Positions 26,811 to 36,381 of a stretch of DNA of 64,000 bases are shown here, in pieces. Positions within the stretch are counted from its first letter, which is position 1. Every line of letters starts with the position of its first letter. This DNA is from JAKAWQ01 sp035509315 (GTDB lineage Bacteria > Pseudomonadota > Alphaproteobacteria > Acetobacterales > Acetobacteraceae): positions 35,143-99,142 of the forward strand of contig DATJLS010000044.1 in the NCBI GenBank assembly GCA_035509315.1. The letters run 5' to 3'. Position numbers and translations under genes: made by a program. The notes under the pieces are model-generated. The model was given only the letters and a program-made list of their open reading frames with translations. It had not been told where the DNA came from and did not search any database.

Positions 26811-29357
26811 TCACTTGGGCGGATTAATCGGATAAGTGGCAGCCAGGGGCGCTGAGACGGCATGCTCAAGAAGAAGCTGCTCCGGTTCTGCCGTAGATGG
26901 TCTGCTCAGCTTTGTCCTGAGTATCGGATTCTCTGTCATTAGCTCGCGAAAATACGAAGTCGACAACGCGAGAAGATGGCTGAACCGGGCGGCGCGGACA
27001 CGTCCATGAGTACGGACAGAATCAAGAAAGCCATCTCCACCGAAAGCGTCTCCTGGTCCAAGGCGCGTTTCCTTTCCTTCGTGCTGGATCACGGCCTCAC
27101 CCGAGCTTACGAAATAGACAAACCGTGATCGGTGTCGTTTCCCCAGCAACATTTCACCAGGAACTGCGAACCGCATCGTCACAACCATCGCCACATCGTG
27201 CAGGATCGCTTCCTGCAGCTCTGAGAACACTGGCAACTCGCGGAGGCGATTGGTTACGCCGGTCCGAAGATTGAATGTCATCCGGCGCAGCATTCGGCCT
27301 TGCTTTCGTGCCAGATCGCGGAGGAGGCGGTCGTGAATCTCCTCGCCGATCATGGCCTCGTTCCGAAGGTCTGCGTATTCGCGAGATTCCAGCCTCAATC
27401 CAATTTGGCGCAGCATGCGTGTTTGTAACGCTTCGGCATAGCCGGGATACTGGAATCGCAGCATCTCCAATGCGTCGTCATACAGGGCGCGGCGCCGCTC
27501 CGTAATCTCTGTTACAACCTCCAAGACACGGCTACCCAGGACTGGTCCCATGCGCTCCTTCATGAAACGCGTTTGCGAGATGAAGATCAGATACTTCAGA
27601 AGCACGATCTCGAACCGCTCTGTCATGCAGACCATGAGCGGGTAGTCGATGCCGAACGTGGCATGAAGCCACTGAGCGGCTCGAAACCGGATTGTCGGCT
27701 GCAGGCGATGCCTGGCGGCACGTAGAAAGCCGGATCGCCCGTCATAGCGTGTTGCGTCTATGATGCTGTTGGAGGTGCGGATCAAGTTCTGCATGATGGA
27801 GCGAGAGGTTCCCTGGTCGCGGAATATGTCCAGCAACTGTGAACGCTCGTGCGCAGCGAACGTAAGTAGCCCGAGCTTGATGCGATCCCGGTCCGTAAGG
27901 GTCGCATCAAATGTATTCACTGCCTCTTCGTCCTTGGCACGCTGATCGTACAAGCTGGCAACATAGGCAGTAGCACGGGTCGAGAATCCATACTCCTCGG
28001 AAAGGCTGCGCACCTTGTCGCGCACATCGGTTAATCCGATCATGACCACCTGTGTGCGGAGCGCCTGGTCGACCGGTGATAGCTGGTCAAGTCCTAACCA
28101 GCGCACGAGCAGCCGCAATGTGGTGCCGTTGACAAGTAGAGTGAACAGCACGAAGCCGGTGGCAACGACGGCGACGAAGCGCTGCAGGTCCGTGGATATG
28201 AGGGGATTCTCAGTCACGGCCAGTGCCATCGCCAGGGTAATTGAGCCTCGTAGCCCGCCCCAGAGGATCGTCGCCTGATAAGCCAACGGCACCCGCTGCG
28301 ACAGGCGAAGGGCCGCCAGAGCTGGCAGCATACCGAAAAGGATAAGGCCGCGTGCAAGCAGCGCCGCGCCGACTGCAACGCCGATCAGCACGACGTCCCA
28401 ACCGTTCATGCCCAGGATGAGTCTCGGCACCAGCATGGAAGCAAGCACGAAGACCATCGAGCCGGTCAGGAACGAGAGCTGATCCCAAACATTCCGCAGG
28501 AAGCTCCAGTTATGGGGCCGGAGCATGGCAGGGCCCGAATTCCCGATCGTCAGGCCGGCAGCGGCGGCCGCGACCACGCCGGAGAATCCGAAGTACTGAT
28601 CGCAGGTGATGTAGGCCAGATACGGCAGGGCGAGAGTCAACGTGACTTCCGCGACACGCGCGTTGCCGAGCCGCGGGATTGCCAGCAATACCGACTCTGC
28701 CAGCACAAACCCGACAGCAATCCCGCCTCCGAACGACAGACAGAACGACCAGATGGCTGATGACAGATGGGGCGATGAAGCATAAGCTAGGTGATGAAGA
28801 AATAGAGTGAATATGGAGATCGCGGCCGCATCGTTCAGAAGGCTTTCACCTTCGACCAGGCTGTTCAACCTGGCGTCAACACCGATATCATGAAAAACGC
28901 TGACAACCGCGCTCGGATCTGTGGTCGCAACGATAGCGCCCAGCATAAGGCATGCGGTCAGCGGCACGCCTGAGAGAGGAAACAGCGCGAATCCGACAGC
29001 GGCAGTGGTCACAGCGACGGCCACAATCGCCAATAACAGAACGGGCACGGCATCATGGGTTAATCGGTGGATATCCAGGGAAAGTGCGCCATGGAAGACG
29101 AGCGCAGGCAGGAAAATGTACAGAAACACTTGAGAATCAACAGGAAAGTGGATCAGCGCTTCAGCAAGAGAATGAAATGTGCTAGCGAGATTGGTTCGAA
29201 GCAGAAAAGTTGCCACGCTCCCTATCGGGATGCCGACCAAGGCGAGCAGAACAGCATCCGAGACCGCCAGCTTGCGAGCAAGCGGCTGGATTGCGCTGAT
29301 GATGATAAGCAGACAGGAGATGGCGAGCAGTATGCTGGGAAGAAAGTCTTCTTTCAC
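26811..29357 (-). CDS. CPA1-family cation/proton antiporter with C-terminal cNMP-binding-like domain
   Basis: An 848-aa protein starting at GTG 29357 (complement GAGGGG upstream). Residues 1-430 are a 12-13-helix Na+(K+)/H+ antiporter domain with the ion-site motifs ATTDPSAVVSVFHD and ESLLNDAAAISIF, and WGGLRGSITLAMAL. A long helical cytoplasmic part follows. Residues about 740-830 resemble a cyclic-nucleotide-binding beta-roll (VPGEMLLGKRHRSRFVYFVS, then LGPGDAFGGDGFL). The architecture is that of SOS1/sNHE-like antiporters in which the cytoplasmic tail gates transport. It is the only large intact gene in the IS-rich stretch. Ion specificity is unknown. Confidence 0.9.
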   Translation of the reverse strand: MKEDFLPSILLAISCLLIIISAIQPLARKLAVSDAVLLALVGIPIGSVATFLLRTNLASTFHSLAEALIHFPVDSQVFLYIFLPALVFHGALSLDIHRLTHDAVPVLLLAIVAVAVTTAAVGFALFPLSGVPLTACLMLGAIVATTDPSAVVSVFHDIGVDARLNSLVEGESLLNDAAAISIFTLFLHHLAYASSPHLSSAIWSFCLSFGGGIAVGFVLAESVLLAIPRLGNARVAEVTLTLALPYLAYITCDQYFGFSGVVAAAAAGLTIGNSGPAMLRPHNWSFLRNVWDQLSFLTGSMVFVLASMLVPRLILGMNGWDVVLIGVAVGAALLARGLILFGMLPALAALRLSQRVPLAYQATILWGGLRGSITLAMALAVTENPLISTDLQRFVAVVATGFVLFTLLVNGTTLRLLVRWLGLDQLSPVDQALRTQVVMIGLTDVRDKVRSLSEEYGFSTRATAYVASLYDQRAKDEEAVNTFDATLTDRDRIKLGLLTFAAHERSQLLDIFRDQGTSRSIMQNLIRTSNSIIDATRYDGRSGFLRAARHRLQPTIRFRAAQWLHATFGIDYPLMVCMTERFEIVLLKYLIFISQTRFMKERMGPVLGSRVLEVVTEITERRRALYDDALEMLRFQYPGYAEALQTRMLRQIGLRLESREYADLRNEAMIGEEIHDRLLRDLARKQGRMLRRMTFNLRTGVTNRLRELPVFSELQEAILHDVAMVVTMRFAVPGEMLLGKRHRSRFVYFVSSGEAVIQHEGKETRLGPGDAFGGDGFLDSVRTHGRVRAARFSHLLALSTSYFRELMTENPILRTKLSRPSTAEPEQLLLEHAVSAPLAATYPINPPK

Positions 29358-29853
29358 GGAATACGAGACCCCTCAGTATCAATGCTGTCTCAACCCTTAA
29401 TGGCTGAGCCACCCGGATCGCCGTGAGTAGGCCTGCCGACGTTTTCGACTTGCCCGCAGATGAGTTGGTTCCGCAACCGCTCAGGCGCAGAATCCGCTCC
29501 GCCGCCAAATGCTTCATTTGGACGGGCGTGCCGTCATGGCCTCATGGGAGCCAACGCCAAATTCTTTACTAGGACAACCTCTTCCCGCCATCAAAGCGTG
29601 GCATCGGGGCGAGCCATACCCATCGGCTGACTTACCGCATTCATCCTCGCAATTGTCAACCCCATTGAAGCCGGTCGACGGACCCTGCCCTGGCCGCAAA
29701 CTGCCGCTTCGCTATCGTCCACGGCGGCTCGGCCTCTGGCGACCTGAGCATGAGTTCGATCGCTCGCTTGTCGCCGATCACGCCGTCCGGGCGCCGCTCA
29801 TGATGGTTTCAGTGCCAAGCCTCCATCTTCTCGCATGCGTGGAGGGCAGCACC
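29358..29853. other. 496-bp intergenic stretch, no gene recognised
   Basis: This lies upstream of the antiporter and of the IS481 remnant. An open + frame enters from 29509 but resembles no protein until it reaches the transposase start at 29854. The antiporter promoter should lie here; no clear -35/-10 pair was identified. Confidence 0.4.
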
Positions 29854-30235
29854 ATGGGGCAGGTTCTGCACGGCAGCGCCACGACGACAGAGACGGCCCG
29901 TCGAGTGATAGAGTGATCAAGGGAGCCTGAGGGCACTTGCCTGGCACTGCGGGATCAATCCCATGGCCGTTGAAAGTGGAAGCGGCGGACCTTGATGGCT
30001 GGCCCGCCTGCAGGACCCAAGGGCGCAACCTCCTTCGTACTCTTTCGCGCCGACGAAGCGATCATCGGCACCTTTCGCAAGGACACTCCGCCGCCGCTCG
30101 ACGATTGCTTGCATGCACTCCAGCAAAGGATTCCGCATCCGGCGCGGTCCTCACCTCATCGCTGCCTGTGGCGTCACGGCATCTCGCCGCTGCCCAAGGT
30201 GGAGGGCGAAGCGTCGGCCACGCGGAAGTTCCAAG
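29854..30235 (+). pseudogene. IS481-like transposase N-terminal remnant
   Basis: From ATG 29854 the frame reads MGQVLHGSATTTETARRVIE and then stops. Frameshifted continuations restore KWKRRT, PPLDDCLHALQQRIPHP and SSPHRCLWRHGISPLPKVEG, the helix-turn-helix half of IS481-like transposases. At about 30235 the frame switches without a break into IS110-type sequence, so one element was joined to or inserted in the other. Confidence 0.75.
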
Positions 30236-30720
30236 CCTATCGGACGGAAATCGTTGCAGCCTGGACGAAGGCGCCTGTGGTGGCCGCCTGCCAAGCGATG
30301 CGCGGGATTGGCTTCATCACGGCCGTCACTCTGGCGGCCGCGGCAGGCGACGTCCGCCGTTTTGAGCATCCCTGCCGATTGATGGCCCTTCTTGGCCTCG
30401 GGCATGGTCGTCATCGGGGCGGCATCACCAAGACGGGCAATGCCCGAGCCCGTATGGGCCCGGCAGGGCGGGCGCGGACCTACCACCATCGGCGGGAAAT
30501 CGGTGAGGCGGATCAACGCCGCCAGACGAAGCTTCTAGAGCGGGTCCGAGACATTGGCTGGAAGGCTCAAGCATGGCAGCGTGCGCGATACCGCCGTTTG
30601 TTCGGCAGGGGAAAGCGCGCGACCGCCACTGTCACAGCAGGCGCTAAGGAACTCGCCGCCTTTCTGTGGGACATCGCCCAGCACGCTGAGCTGATAACTC
30701 AGCCGGTGCAAAACCACCGA
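30236..30720 (+). pseudogene. IS110-family transposase C-terminal remnant
   Basis: The frame gives AWTKAPVVAACQAMRGIGFI, TAVTLAAAAGDVRRFEHPC, LMALLGLG, GGITKTGNARARMG, VRDIGWKAQAWQRARYRRL and ELAAFLWDIAQH. These are the DEDD-transposase C-terminal landmarks of IS110 (helix-hairpin-helix, then Ser-type motif region). The part encoding the N-terminal RuvC-like domain is missing and a small internal deletion follows LGLG. It is not functional. Confidence 0.78.
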
Positions 30721-31044
30721 TCTGAAGCGTTCACGGCGACGTGCCCCGATGCGCGTCACCTCCCGTCAGACCGATCGTGCATGGCTGGAGAGGGGGGCCA
30801 CGGTGGGGCGTTCCTGGCGTAGCCGTTGGAGGCCGGCTCGAAGCCTCGGACGGAATTCGGAACAGCGGCAACCGATCCGCGCATCGGAGCAGATCAACCG
30901 ACGTCCCACGGCGCCCTTTTCAGCCTTCCATGGCTTCATCACCTTTTTGGCCAGCCCAACGCAGCGAGGACCAGAATCACTATGGCTTCAACTCTTGAAC
31001 GCAGACATCAGAATGGCAACGCGATACCGCACTCTCTACATCGA
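30721..31044. other. 324-bp stretch without a recognisable gene
   Basis: Open + frames enter from the IS110 remnant but show no family resemblance. Nothing is recognised on the other strand. Confidence 0.4.
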
Positions 31045-31615
31045 CAGCGGTACCTTCCTCCTTGAGGCAATAGATGCGTTCTTCCTTCTAACACCGTGGT
31101 GCGCGGGGCGGCGCGTGGTGCTGCAGGATGGTTGGCTCCATTCGCAATCGGCATCATCTTCAGCGCGTTGAGCTTCAGGATCGACCAGAGCCGACAGCGC
31201 TTGCAGGCCGAACGGATTTGCGATTGCTGCCCCGCCTTCCAGCCCGTCGATGGAAAGCCGCCCCACGACACGGTAAGGACCTGGGCCCGCGGCTTCCGGA
31301 GGGCGATGAGGTTAGCGCCGGCGGATTGGATCGCGCTCGCCGAAAATTCCCACCTTGAGCCCATCCTCGCACCATTGATCGGCTTCATCGAGGTCGGTGA
31401 GGCGTTCGAGCCCGCAGCCGACATCAACGACCGGCTCGACTGGGCTGCAGCAAATATTCCACACGCGATCGATCCTACTACTCAGGAAGATCGCACAGCT
31501 CCGGGCCAGTCGGCGCGTCGCCCGACCACCGACCCGTTACCCGAAGCCTGGCCGCAACGACCCGTGCCCCTGTGGATCAGGCCGAAAATACAAGCGCTGC
31601 TGCGCACAGAGCTGA
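31045..31615 (+). pseudogene. UPF0149/YecA-like protein with SEC-C zinc motif, frameshifted
   Basis: Three + frames together resemble a UPF0149/YecA protein: LEAIDAFFLLTPWCAGRRVV first, then RTWARGFRRAMRLAPADW and LEPILAPLIGFIE in a second frame. The third frame gives KPGRNDPCPCGSGRKYKRCC, the SEC-C zinc-binding tail, ending at 31615. At least two frameshifts (about 31170 and 31480) break it. These proteins are small metal-binding accessory proteins of unclear role. It lies among transposase debris. Confidence 0.7.
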
Positions 31616-31689
31616 GTCCATCCCCCCTCGTCATCTCGGGGTGGCCCTCTCCGCACCGCTTGCGTTCGGGCCAAGGGTGGCACGCCGCG

Positions 31690-31935
31690 TATCGTCGTGA
31701 TCGCAATGTGGGACCGCGCCGAACAGGAGACGCTTGCTCAGTTGCGCGTTTGGAACAAGCCAATCCATCGCGTGCGCGCCAGGACCGAGAAGATTTTCGG
31801 AACTTGGAGGTGCTGTTGCAGGCTACGTCGATTGCGATGGCGAGGTCTCGCCCCCACCGCAGCCCAGGCGCAACTTCACCGCCATTGCCTACAGCCTCAA
31901 ACGCAGCCTCGATTCCTCTCTGCGCGAAGAACACA
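31690..31935 (+). pseudogene. IS5-like transposase C-terminal remnant
   Basis: The frame opening at 31697 contains NKPIHRVRARTEKIFGTWR then LRRLRWRGLAPTAAQAQL; a shifted frame continues SLKRSLDSSLRE. This is the C-terminal ExxR-containing block of IS5-type DDE transposases. No N-terminus or ends were found. Confidence 0.72.
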
Positions 31936-32091
31936 CTGGCTGTCGTCACAAAGAATGTGCGCCGCTATTGCCCCAATCATTCTCCGATTTACCATCCGCA
32001 GCTACGCGATGGGTCCATTCGTGCACAGGTCTCATGACGTAACCAAACGGCCGCCGCAGTCAAACGCGGCGGACATCAATCGCAGAGCACC

Positions 32092-32313
32092 TCAGCGTCC
32101 GCTGCCAGTTCCATCGACTAGCCGCAAAGTGCTGTCTTCAGGAATATACTGGCCGCCACCAGCCGGCCCGAACCTCGGCACCAGTTGAATATTATTCTGG
32201 TAACTTAAGCCGTCTTCCAGACTTGGATCACCGCTATAGAGGGCGCCAGCACAGCCTGCAATCGGCGCCACGAGAAGAACCGTGGCGACAGCCGCCCGAA
32301 TATATCTTTTCAT
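32092..32313 (-). CDS. small lipoprotein of unknown function
   Basis: A 73-aa product from the ATG at 32313 (GGAATATGCTT just upstream; an ATG two codons earlier is possible). It has a basic start (MKRYIRAAVATVLLV), a hydrophobic core and a lipobox ending PIAGC, so it is a predicted lipoprotein cleaved before Cys at about residue 21. The mature 50 residues are Gly- and Pro-rich with no recognised domain. The coding frame is intact amid IS remnants. The function is unknown. Confidence 0.6.
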   Translation of the reverse strand: MKRYIRAAVATVLLVAPIAGCAGALYSGDPSLEDGLSYQNNIQLVPRFGPAGGGQYIPEDSTLRLVDGTGSGR

Positions 32314-32704
32314 AAGCATATTCCATTCGTTGAAGCTGATGCAGCAGGACCTTTGCGTAACGCCGGAAGGCGCGAGTGCTGATCCTTATCTCCCGCTCGC
32401 GCAGCAATGGTTGGCAAGCATTGCCTGCGCAAGCACACGCTCACGAACTCGATAACAGCTTCGGACGCGAGAAGACATTGCCCTTAACGTCTACCGGAGA
32501 AAGCCGGTTCGACAGGGTTGACCATACCTTGGGCTATGTTCAAACGTGGTAAATTCAAAGAATATAGAAAAAGAGAGTCTCCGTGTAATTTTCCAGAAAG
32601 CGAATTCATTGCCAAATTCCCGGGAGTGGGCAGAAAAGTAAATCATCCTCCATAAAGAACTGGTTTTACGGCACGACGACGTGAGGGCGTGGGGTTCAGG
32701 TCAC
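32314..32704. other. 391-bp low-GC stretch with a possible 39-codon ORF
   Basis: The stretch from about 32500 to 32660 is much richer in A/T than its surroundings. It contains an ATG-initiated frame at 32536-32655 encoding a 39-residue, Lys/Arg-rich peptide (MFKRGKFKEYRKRES start). No ribosome-binding site or homology supports it. The promoter of the small lipoprotein should also lie here. Confidence 0.3.
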
Positions 32705-33427
32705 ATCGAGCAGGATGAGGAGGACAGACAGCCAAAGAGCATGTGGCCGTCATCGGAAGCGCTAGGCAGCGCCTTCACGTGGGCGACGAACTGGCCGCCT
32801 TTGAAGTGGCGAAGCGTGGTGGCGATCGACACCTTGCCCCCGAATTCGCAGGGCTTCTGCGCCTTGCCCTTGCCGATGCGCGCATAGGACTGGCGGAGCG
32901 CGATGCCGTGCTTCCTGGCGCGGTGCACCAGCCTCGCGTCGGTCGGGAAGGTGATCGCCTTTTCCTTCATTGTGGTATCGACAATCATACGGGTGAAGTC
33001 GGCGGGCCTCGCCACCCCCGCGCGGGTCGCGACCACCAGGCTCTCCGGGATCAGCGCGGCAAGTCGCGCCTCGCCTATGCGTTGGCGCCAGGGGATCAGA
33101 GAGGAGCGGTCGAACGGCAGCCGGTGGCGGAAGAATTCCTCACCGCAGGATCGCTGGGAATATGGATTCTCAAGCCGGAACAGTCTCTTAGCGCCTCATC
33201 CGAAAGATCGTGCATGTGCTTGAGGATGGTGAGCCCTGCTGTCAATCGCGTCGGCAGCGGCGGCTGGCGCAGCCCGTCGGAATAGACCGCGCCAACCTCT
33301 CGGCGAGGAACTTCCAATCGATCGTATCGGCAAGCTTCACCGACGGGTGCCCACGATCGACGATCTGGTCAAACCTCACTCGGAACAAATTCCGTCATCC
33401 ACTTCCACCTTGCTCTTTCGGACGCAT
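32705..33427 (-). pseudogene. IS5-family transposase, frameshifted and internally deleted
   Basis: The complement from ATG 33427 begins MRPK and continues as ACRYDRLEVPRREVGAVYSD, QPPLPTRLTAGLTILKHMHD and LSDEALRD. Another frame carries RMIVDTTMKEKAITFPTDAR, VHRARKHGIALRQSYARIGK and CEFGGKVSIATTLRHFKGGQ. These are consecutive blocks of an IS5-type DDE transposase with frame changes and gaps. The VDTT motif contains the first catalytic Asp. The 3' end is lost at about 32705. Confidence 0.8.
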
Positions 33428-33757
33428 CGCGGCTCCTCCGCCGTCCACGGGCAGCAGAGAATTACGTCGTACCGCAGCGCCCAATTCGCCAGGGATCGGA
33501 CCTCATCACCGGCAAAGCCTGCAAAAACGATCGCCGCCACTCGTCTGCAAACCTTTGAACAATAAAAGTGTTCCTATTCTTCGCGGACGACGAAAGACGA
33601 CTAAACATTTAGAATGACTACTCCAAGCGTTTATAAAACCGATGCCTCTGTCCGCGATGCATTTGGGCGCAGCCGGCCCATGTCTTGGCAGGTGGTTTTC
33701 ATATTTTCCGCCAGAAGCATCCGGGCGTTTTCGAAAACGCTGATGGAGCATCGCACA
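33428..33757. other. 330-bp region upstream of a small lipoprotein gene
   Basis: No gene is supported here. It contains a short dyad CTAAA-CA-TTTAG at 33601-33612 in an A/T-rich patch, a possible regulatory site for the lipoprotein gene at 33758. Confidence 0.3.
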
Positions 33758-33982
33758 ATGAACATCAAGCCACTTTTTTTTCTTGCCTGTGGGCTTGCCG
33801 TAGTCGGCTGCGCTGATCCCAGCCCACCCCCCACGAACTCCCAAAGCGCCGAAATTCAGCCGATCCCTCAAACCGAAGAGGCTCAAATCAGAGCGGGCAA
33901 CCTTCATCAAGACCAACAGAAGCAGCGCTTGCAGAACGTCATCAACACAATCCGCTATCTCGGCGTGGGCGGTATAAATTGA
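33758..33982 (+). CDS. small lipoprotein of unknown function
   Basis: A 74-aa product with N-terminus MNIKPLFFLACGLAVVGC, a clear type II signal peptide with lipobox VVGC. The mature part is polar, Gln-rich and helical (TEEAQIRAGNLHQDQQKQRL), with no known domain. The ATG at 33758 is chosen because the signal sequence starts there; the frame is open further upstream to 33614 without a sensible N-terminus. A GGAG lies upstream. It is the second tiny lipoprotein within 1.7 kb. The function is unknown. Confidence 0.6.
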   Translation: MNIKPLFFLACGLAVVGCADPSPPPTNSQSAEIQPIPQTEEAQIRAGNLHQDQQKQRLQNVINTIRYLGVGGIN

Positions 33983-34059
33983 CTGACTGAATTCATGCAG
34001 GGGAGGTGACCGTCCCCTCGGATCAGGGCCGGGTAGACTGGAAATCTCCGGGTTGGGGG

Positions 34060-34290
34060 TTGCGATAAGCACCGGCGCGGCAGTGATCGGTGGAACCTCC
34101 ATTGGGGCGTGGTGCCCTGACGTAGAACGTGGACGCGCGCTGTTCTACCGGTGGCACCAGAGCGCGATCTCTTCGCGAACGTTATGCAGCGACTGAAATC
34201 AATGGAGGTTGAGGCACTCGTCCCGGAGCTTTCCGTTGCACGACTCGACGGGCGCTTTCTGAGCCGGCTTGCCAGGTTGGATGAAGCGGA
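34060..34290 (-). pseudogene. IS3-family transposase C-terminal remnant
   Basis: The complement reads GKPAQKAPVESCNGKLRDEC, LNLH, stop, FQSLHNVREEIALWCHR, stop, NSARPRSTSGHHAP. This is the C-terminal third of IS3-family OrfB, including the ESFNG-type block with the catalytic Glu (here ESCNG), with nonsense codons. Confidence 0.75.
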
Positions 34291-34384
34291 GCCACCAGTG
34301 CGCTCAGACCCGTCAAACGTCGATCGACTCGTGCCTCTCGGCTCACTGTCGAGGACGATTTCGTCAGAGAGTGTCGTGCGCCTT

Positions 34385-34970
34385 GGATGAGGTTGGCGGC
34401 ATGCTTGAGCATGTATCCGACGAAGGCGACGACGTGGAAGCCGGCGAGCGTGGTTGCGTAGCACTCGTAGTCCTTGACAAGCTTGCGGCCGCGTCTGCTG
34501 CCGCCTCGCCGGCGTAGCCCTGATCGACATAGGCAAGAGAGACGGCATCGCCGGTGGCATTCTGGATGTCGGCCGCCAGACGGGCAACCGCCTCGCGATC
34601 GCCGACGTCAACCGGTGTCACATGCAAAGCCGGGAGATGGTCGAGCGTGTCGATCGCCACATGTACCTTTGACCGGGCTTGTGCTTGGCGCCATCATATC
34701 CGGCGCAAGCATTACTTTCAGGCGTGGAACGCAGCGTGCGTCTATCCATGATCGCGGCCGTCGGCTCTTCCTTCCGTCCCGCGGCCAAACGCAGGACCAT
34801 GCGCAAATCCTGCGCCAGCGTTTCGAAAACTCCGGCCGCCAGCCATCGGTGAGGGAAAGCGGCGGGCCGGGGCGAACGGGATCGTCTATTCAAGTGTCCA
34901 ATGAACAGGCAGAACAAACTTGGTCATCTACCGTCCGTCACTCCTCCCGCCGGTGGAGTGAGGGGGATCG
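34385..34970 (-). pseudogene. IS5-family (IS427-like) transposase remnant
   Basis: Complementary frames give HRWLAAGVFETLAQDLRMVL, EEPTAAIMDRRTLRSTPES and GYDGAKHK. After a frameshift near 34660 they give MAIDTLDHLPALHVTPVDVG, LAADIQNATGDAVSLAYVDQ and GYAGEAAADA. The end MLKHAANLIQGAR lies at about 34375-34412 in a third frame. These are successive IS5 transposase blocks with the two catalytic Asp regions. A deletion follows GEAAADA. It is not functional. Confidence 0.8.
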
Positions 34971-34982
34971 CCTTGATGACCG

Positions 34983-35273
34983 ATGGGCCGGCATTTCTAC
35001 GCCAACAGCCGTGACGCTTACCGGATTTGCCTCCCCGATCCTTCAGGCCGCCCCGAACATGGGGTGGTCGCCTGCGGCAACACGGATCAGCCGGACTTGC
35101 GCGCCGAGGAGGTTGCCACAATCCTTTGCCCGCCAATGGGTGGCTGTCCGATTCCGGGCGCCGACCGGACGATCGGCTCAACCAAGGTGGAAGTCCTCGA
35201 CGGCACCGCCTATCCGCGCCATAGTCAAGCGGACCGTAATGTGCGCGCATACGTCATGGCCTATCTCGATTGA
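34983..35273 (+). CDS. hypothetical protein, 96 residues, unrecognised
   Basis: An open frame from ATG 34983 encoding a Pro/Gly-rich 96-aa peptide with three cysteines (CLPDPSGRPEHGVVAC, ILCPPMGGCPIPG). No signal peptide, membrane segment or family was recognised. It starts directly beside an IS5 remnant and could itself be decayed sequence. The ribosome-binding site is poor. Coding status is doubtful. Confidence 0.3.
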   Translation: MGRHFYANSRDAYRICLPDPSGRPEHGVVACGNTDQPDLRAEEVATILCPPMGGCPIPGADRTIGSTKVEVLDGTAYPRHSQADRNVRAYVMAYLD

Positions 35274-35408
35274 GATACAACTGTTTTCTCACCTCATCGT
35301 CCGTGCGGTTCCCTGTGTTCCGGATGGCGCCAATCGGATCTCCACGACGATATTGCATGTTCAAAGCCGGAGTTGAGACTTGGCCACAACACGAACCATG
35401 ACGTCACG

Positions 35409-36068
35409 ATGAGACCGTGGCGCCGCCCACGTCACGCAGGTCCCGCTTCGCTCCTGGCGCCGATGGCCCTGCTGCGCGCCACGACGCGTGCCCTGCTTAT
35501 TGGGGTGGTGCTGCTTCAGTTGCATGATGCTGATGCCGCGACGACCCCGGACGTCCTGCCGCAAAGGGACGTCAAGGTTGATTACACCGTCACCGTGCCG
35601 GGCCGGTCGCCACACGACTACGCTCTCTCGTTCAGTGCCGAGAGCGAACGGCTCCGTATCGACGATCCGGAGCACGGCCTCTGGTTCCTTGTTGACCTGC
35701 GCAATGACAGCGCGACGCTGGTGGTGCCTTGGCTCCACGTGGTGGTGACCGAACCGGATCTCGCCAACCTCGCGGCACTGCTGCAGAGCGTGAGAGAAGC
35801 ACAGTTTACACCTATGGGAGAGGCAACCATCGCTGGGCTGCGCTGCACGCGCTACAGCGTCCGCAGCAAACAGGTGACCGGAACGGTTTGCCTCACTCGC
35901 GGCGGCATCGCGCTTGCGGTTTCCGGGCAAGATTCGCGCGGATCGGCCCAGGCAGTCGCGAACTCGGTGACTGAGGGTGCAGTGCCCCCTGACAGCGAGG
36001 CGCCACCGCCCGACTTCTCGAATATCGAGTTGCCTCGCGGCGTGATTTCGGCACTGCTCGGCGACTGA
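35409..36068 (+). CDS. secreted hypothetical protein
   Basis: About 219 aa from the ATG at 35409. An alternative ATG at 35463 begins MALLRATTRALLIGVVLLQL and by itself gives a clean signal peptide ending at DADA. The mature domain has alternating beta-like segments: VKVDYTVTVPGRSPHDYALS, LWFLVDLRNDSATLVVPWLH and GLRCTRYSVRSKQVTGTVCL. Two cysteines could pair. It resembles periplasmic LolA-like or DUF4412-like beta-rich domains in rhythm, but I do not recognise a family. The frame is intact and codon use is that of the genome. Confidence 0.6.
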   Translation: MRPWRRPRHAGPASLLAPMALLRATTRALLIGVVLLQLHDADAATTPDVLPQRDVKVDYTVTVPGRSPHDYALSFSAESERLRIDDPEHGLWFLVDLRNDSATLVVPWLHVVVTEPDLANLAALLQSVREAQFTPMGEATIAGLRCTRYSVRSKQVTGTVCLTRGGIALAVSGQDSRGSAQAVANSVTEGAVPPDSEAPPPDFSNIELPRGVISALLGD

Positions 36069-36381
36069 TCAGGCCAAGACGAAATTGCACGACCAGGAAT
36101 CCAACCCGCCACATTTCGAGCCGGCGTGACCGTCTCCTATGAGAGCATCCAGCGATTGGACGGCCTGAGGCGGGCATGGCGGGTCTGCAGGCTCTCGCGG
36201 CCGCGTATGGTCAACCCCCTTTCTCACCTCCACCACGGTGTCCCGAGAGCGAGCCAGAGACGTCTTCTTGCATTTGGGTGCGGACCAATACACCAGGCGC
36301 ATCCTTGGAGGCACGATCGTAGCGTGCCCGTAAAGAATTCGTGAAACGCTGCCAAACTCTCATATCTGTATGTCGAACTAA
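36069..36381. other. 313-bp stretch without a recognisable gene
   Basis: Short open frames exist on both strands but none has a credible start or a recognised family. The stretch separates the secreted hypothetical from the broken lectin-like gene. Confidence 0.35.

Noticed and set aside
32536..32655. 39-codon Lys/Arg-rich ORF in a low-GC patch
   Set aside because: There is no ribosome-binding site, homology or operon context; it is mentioned in the feature list but not called as a gene.
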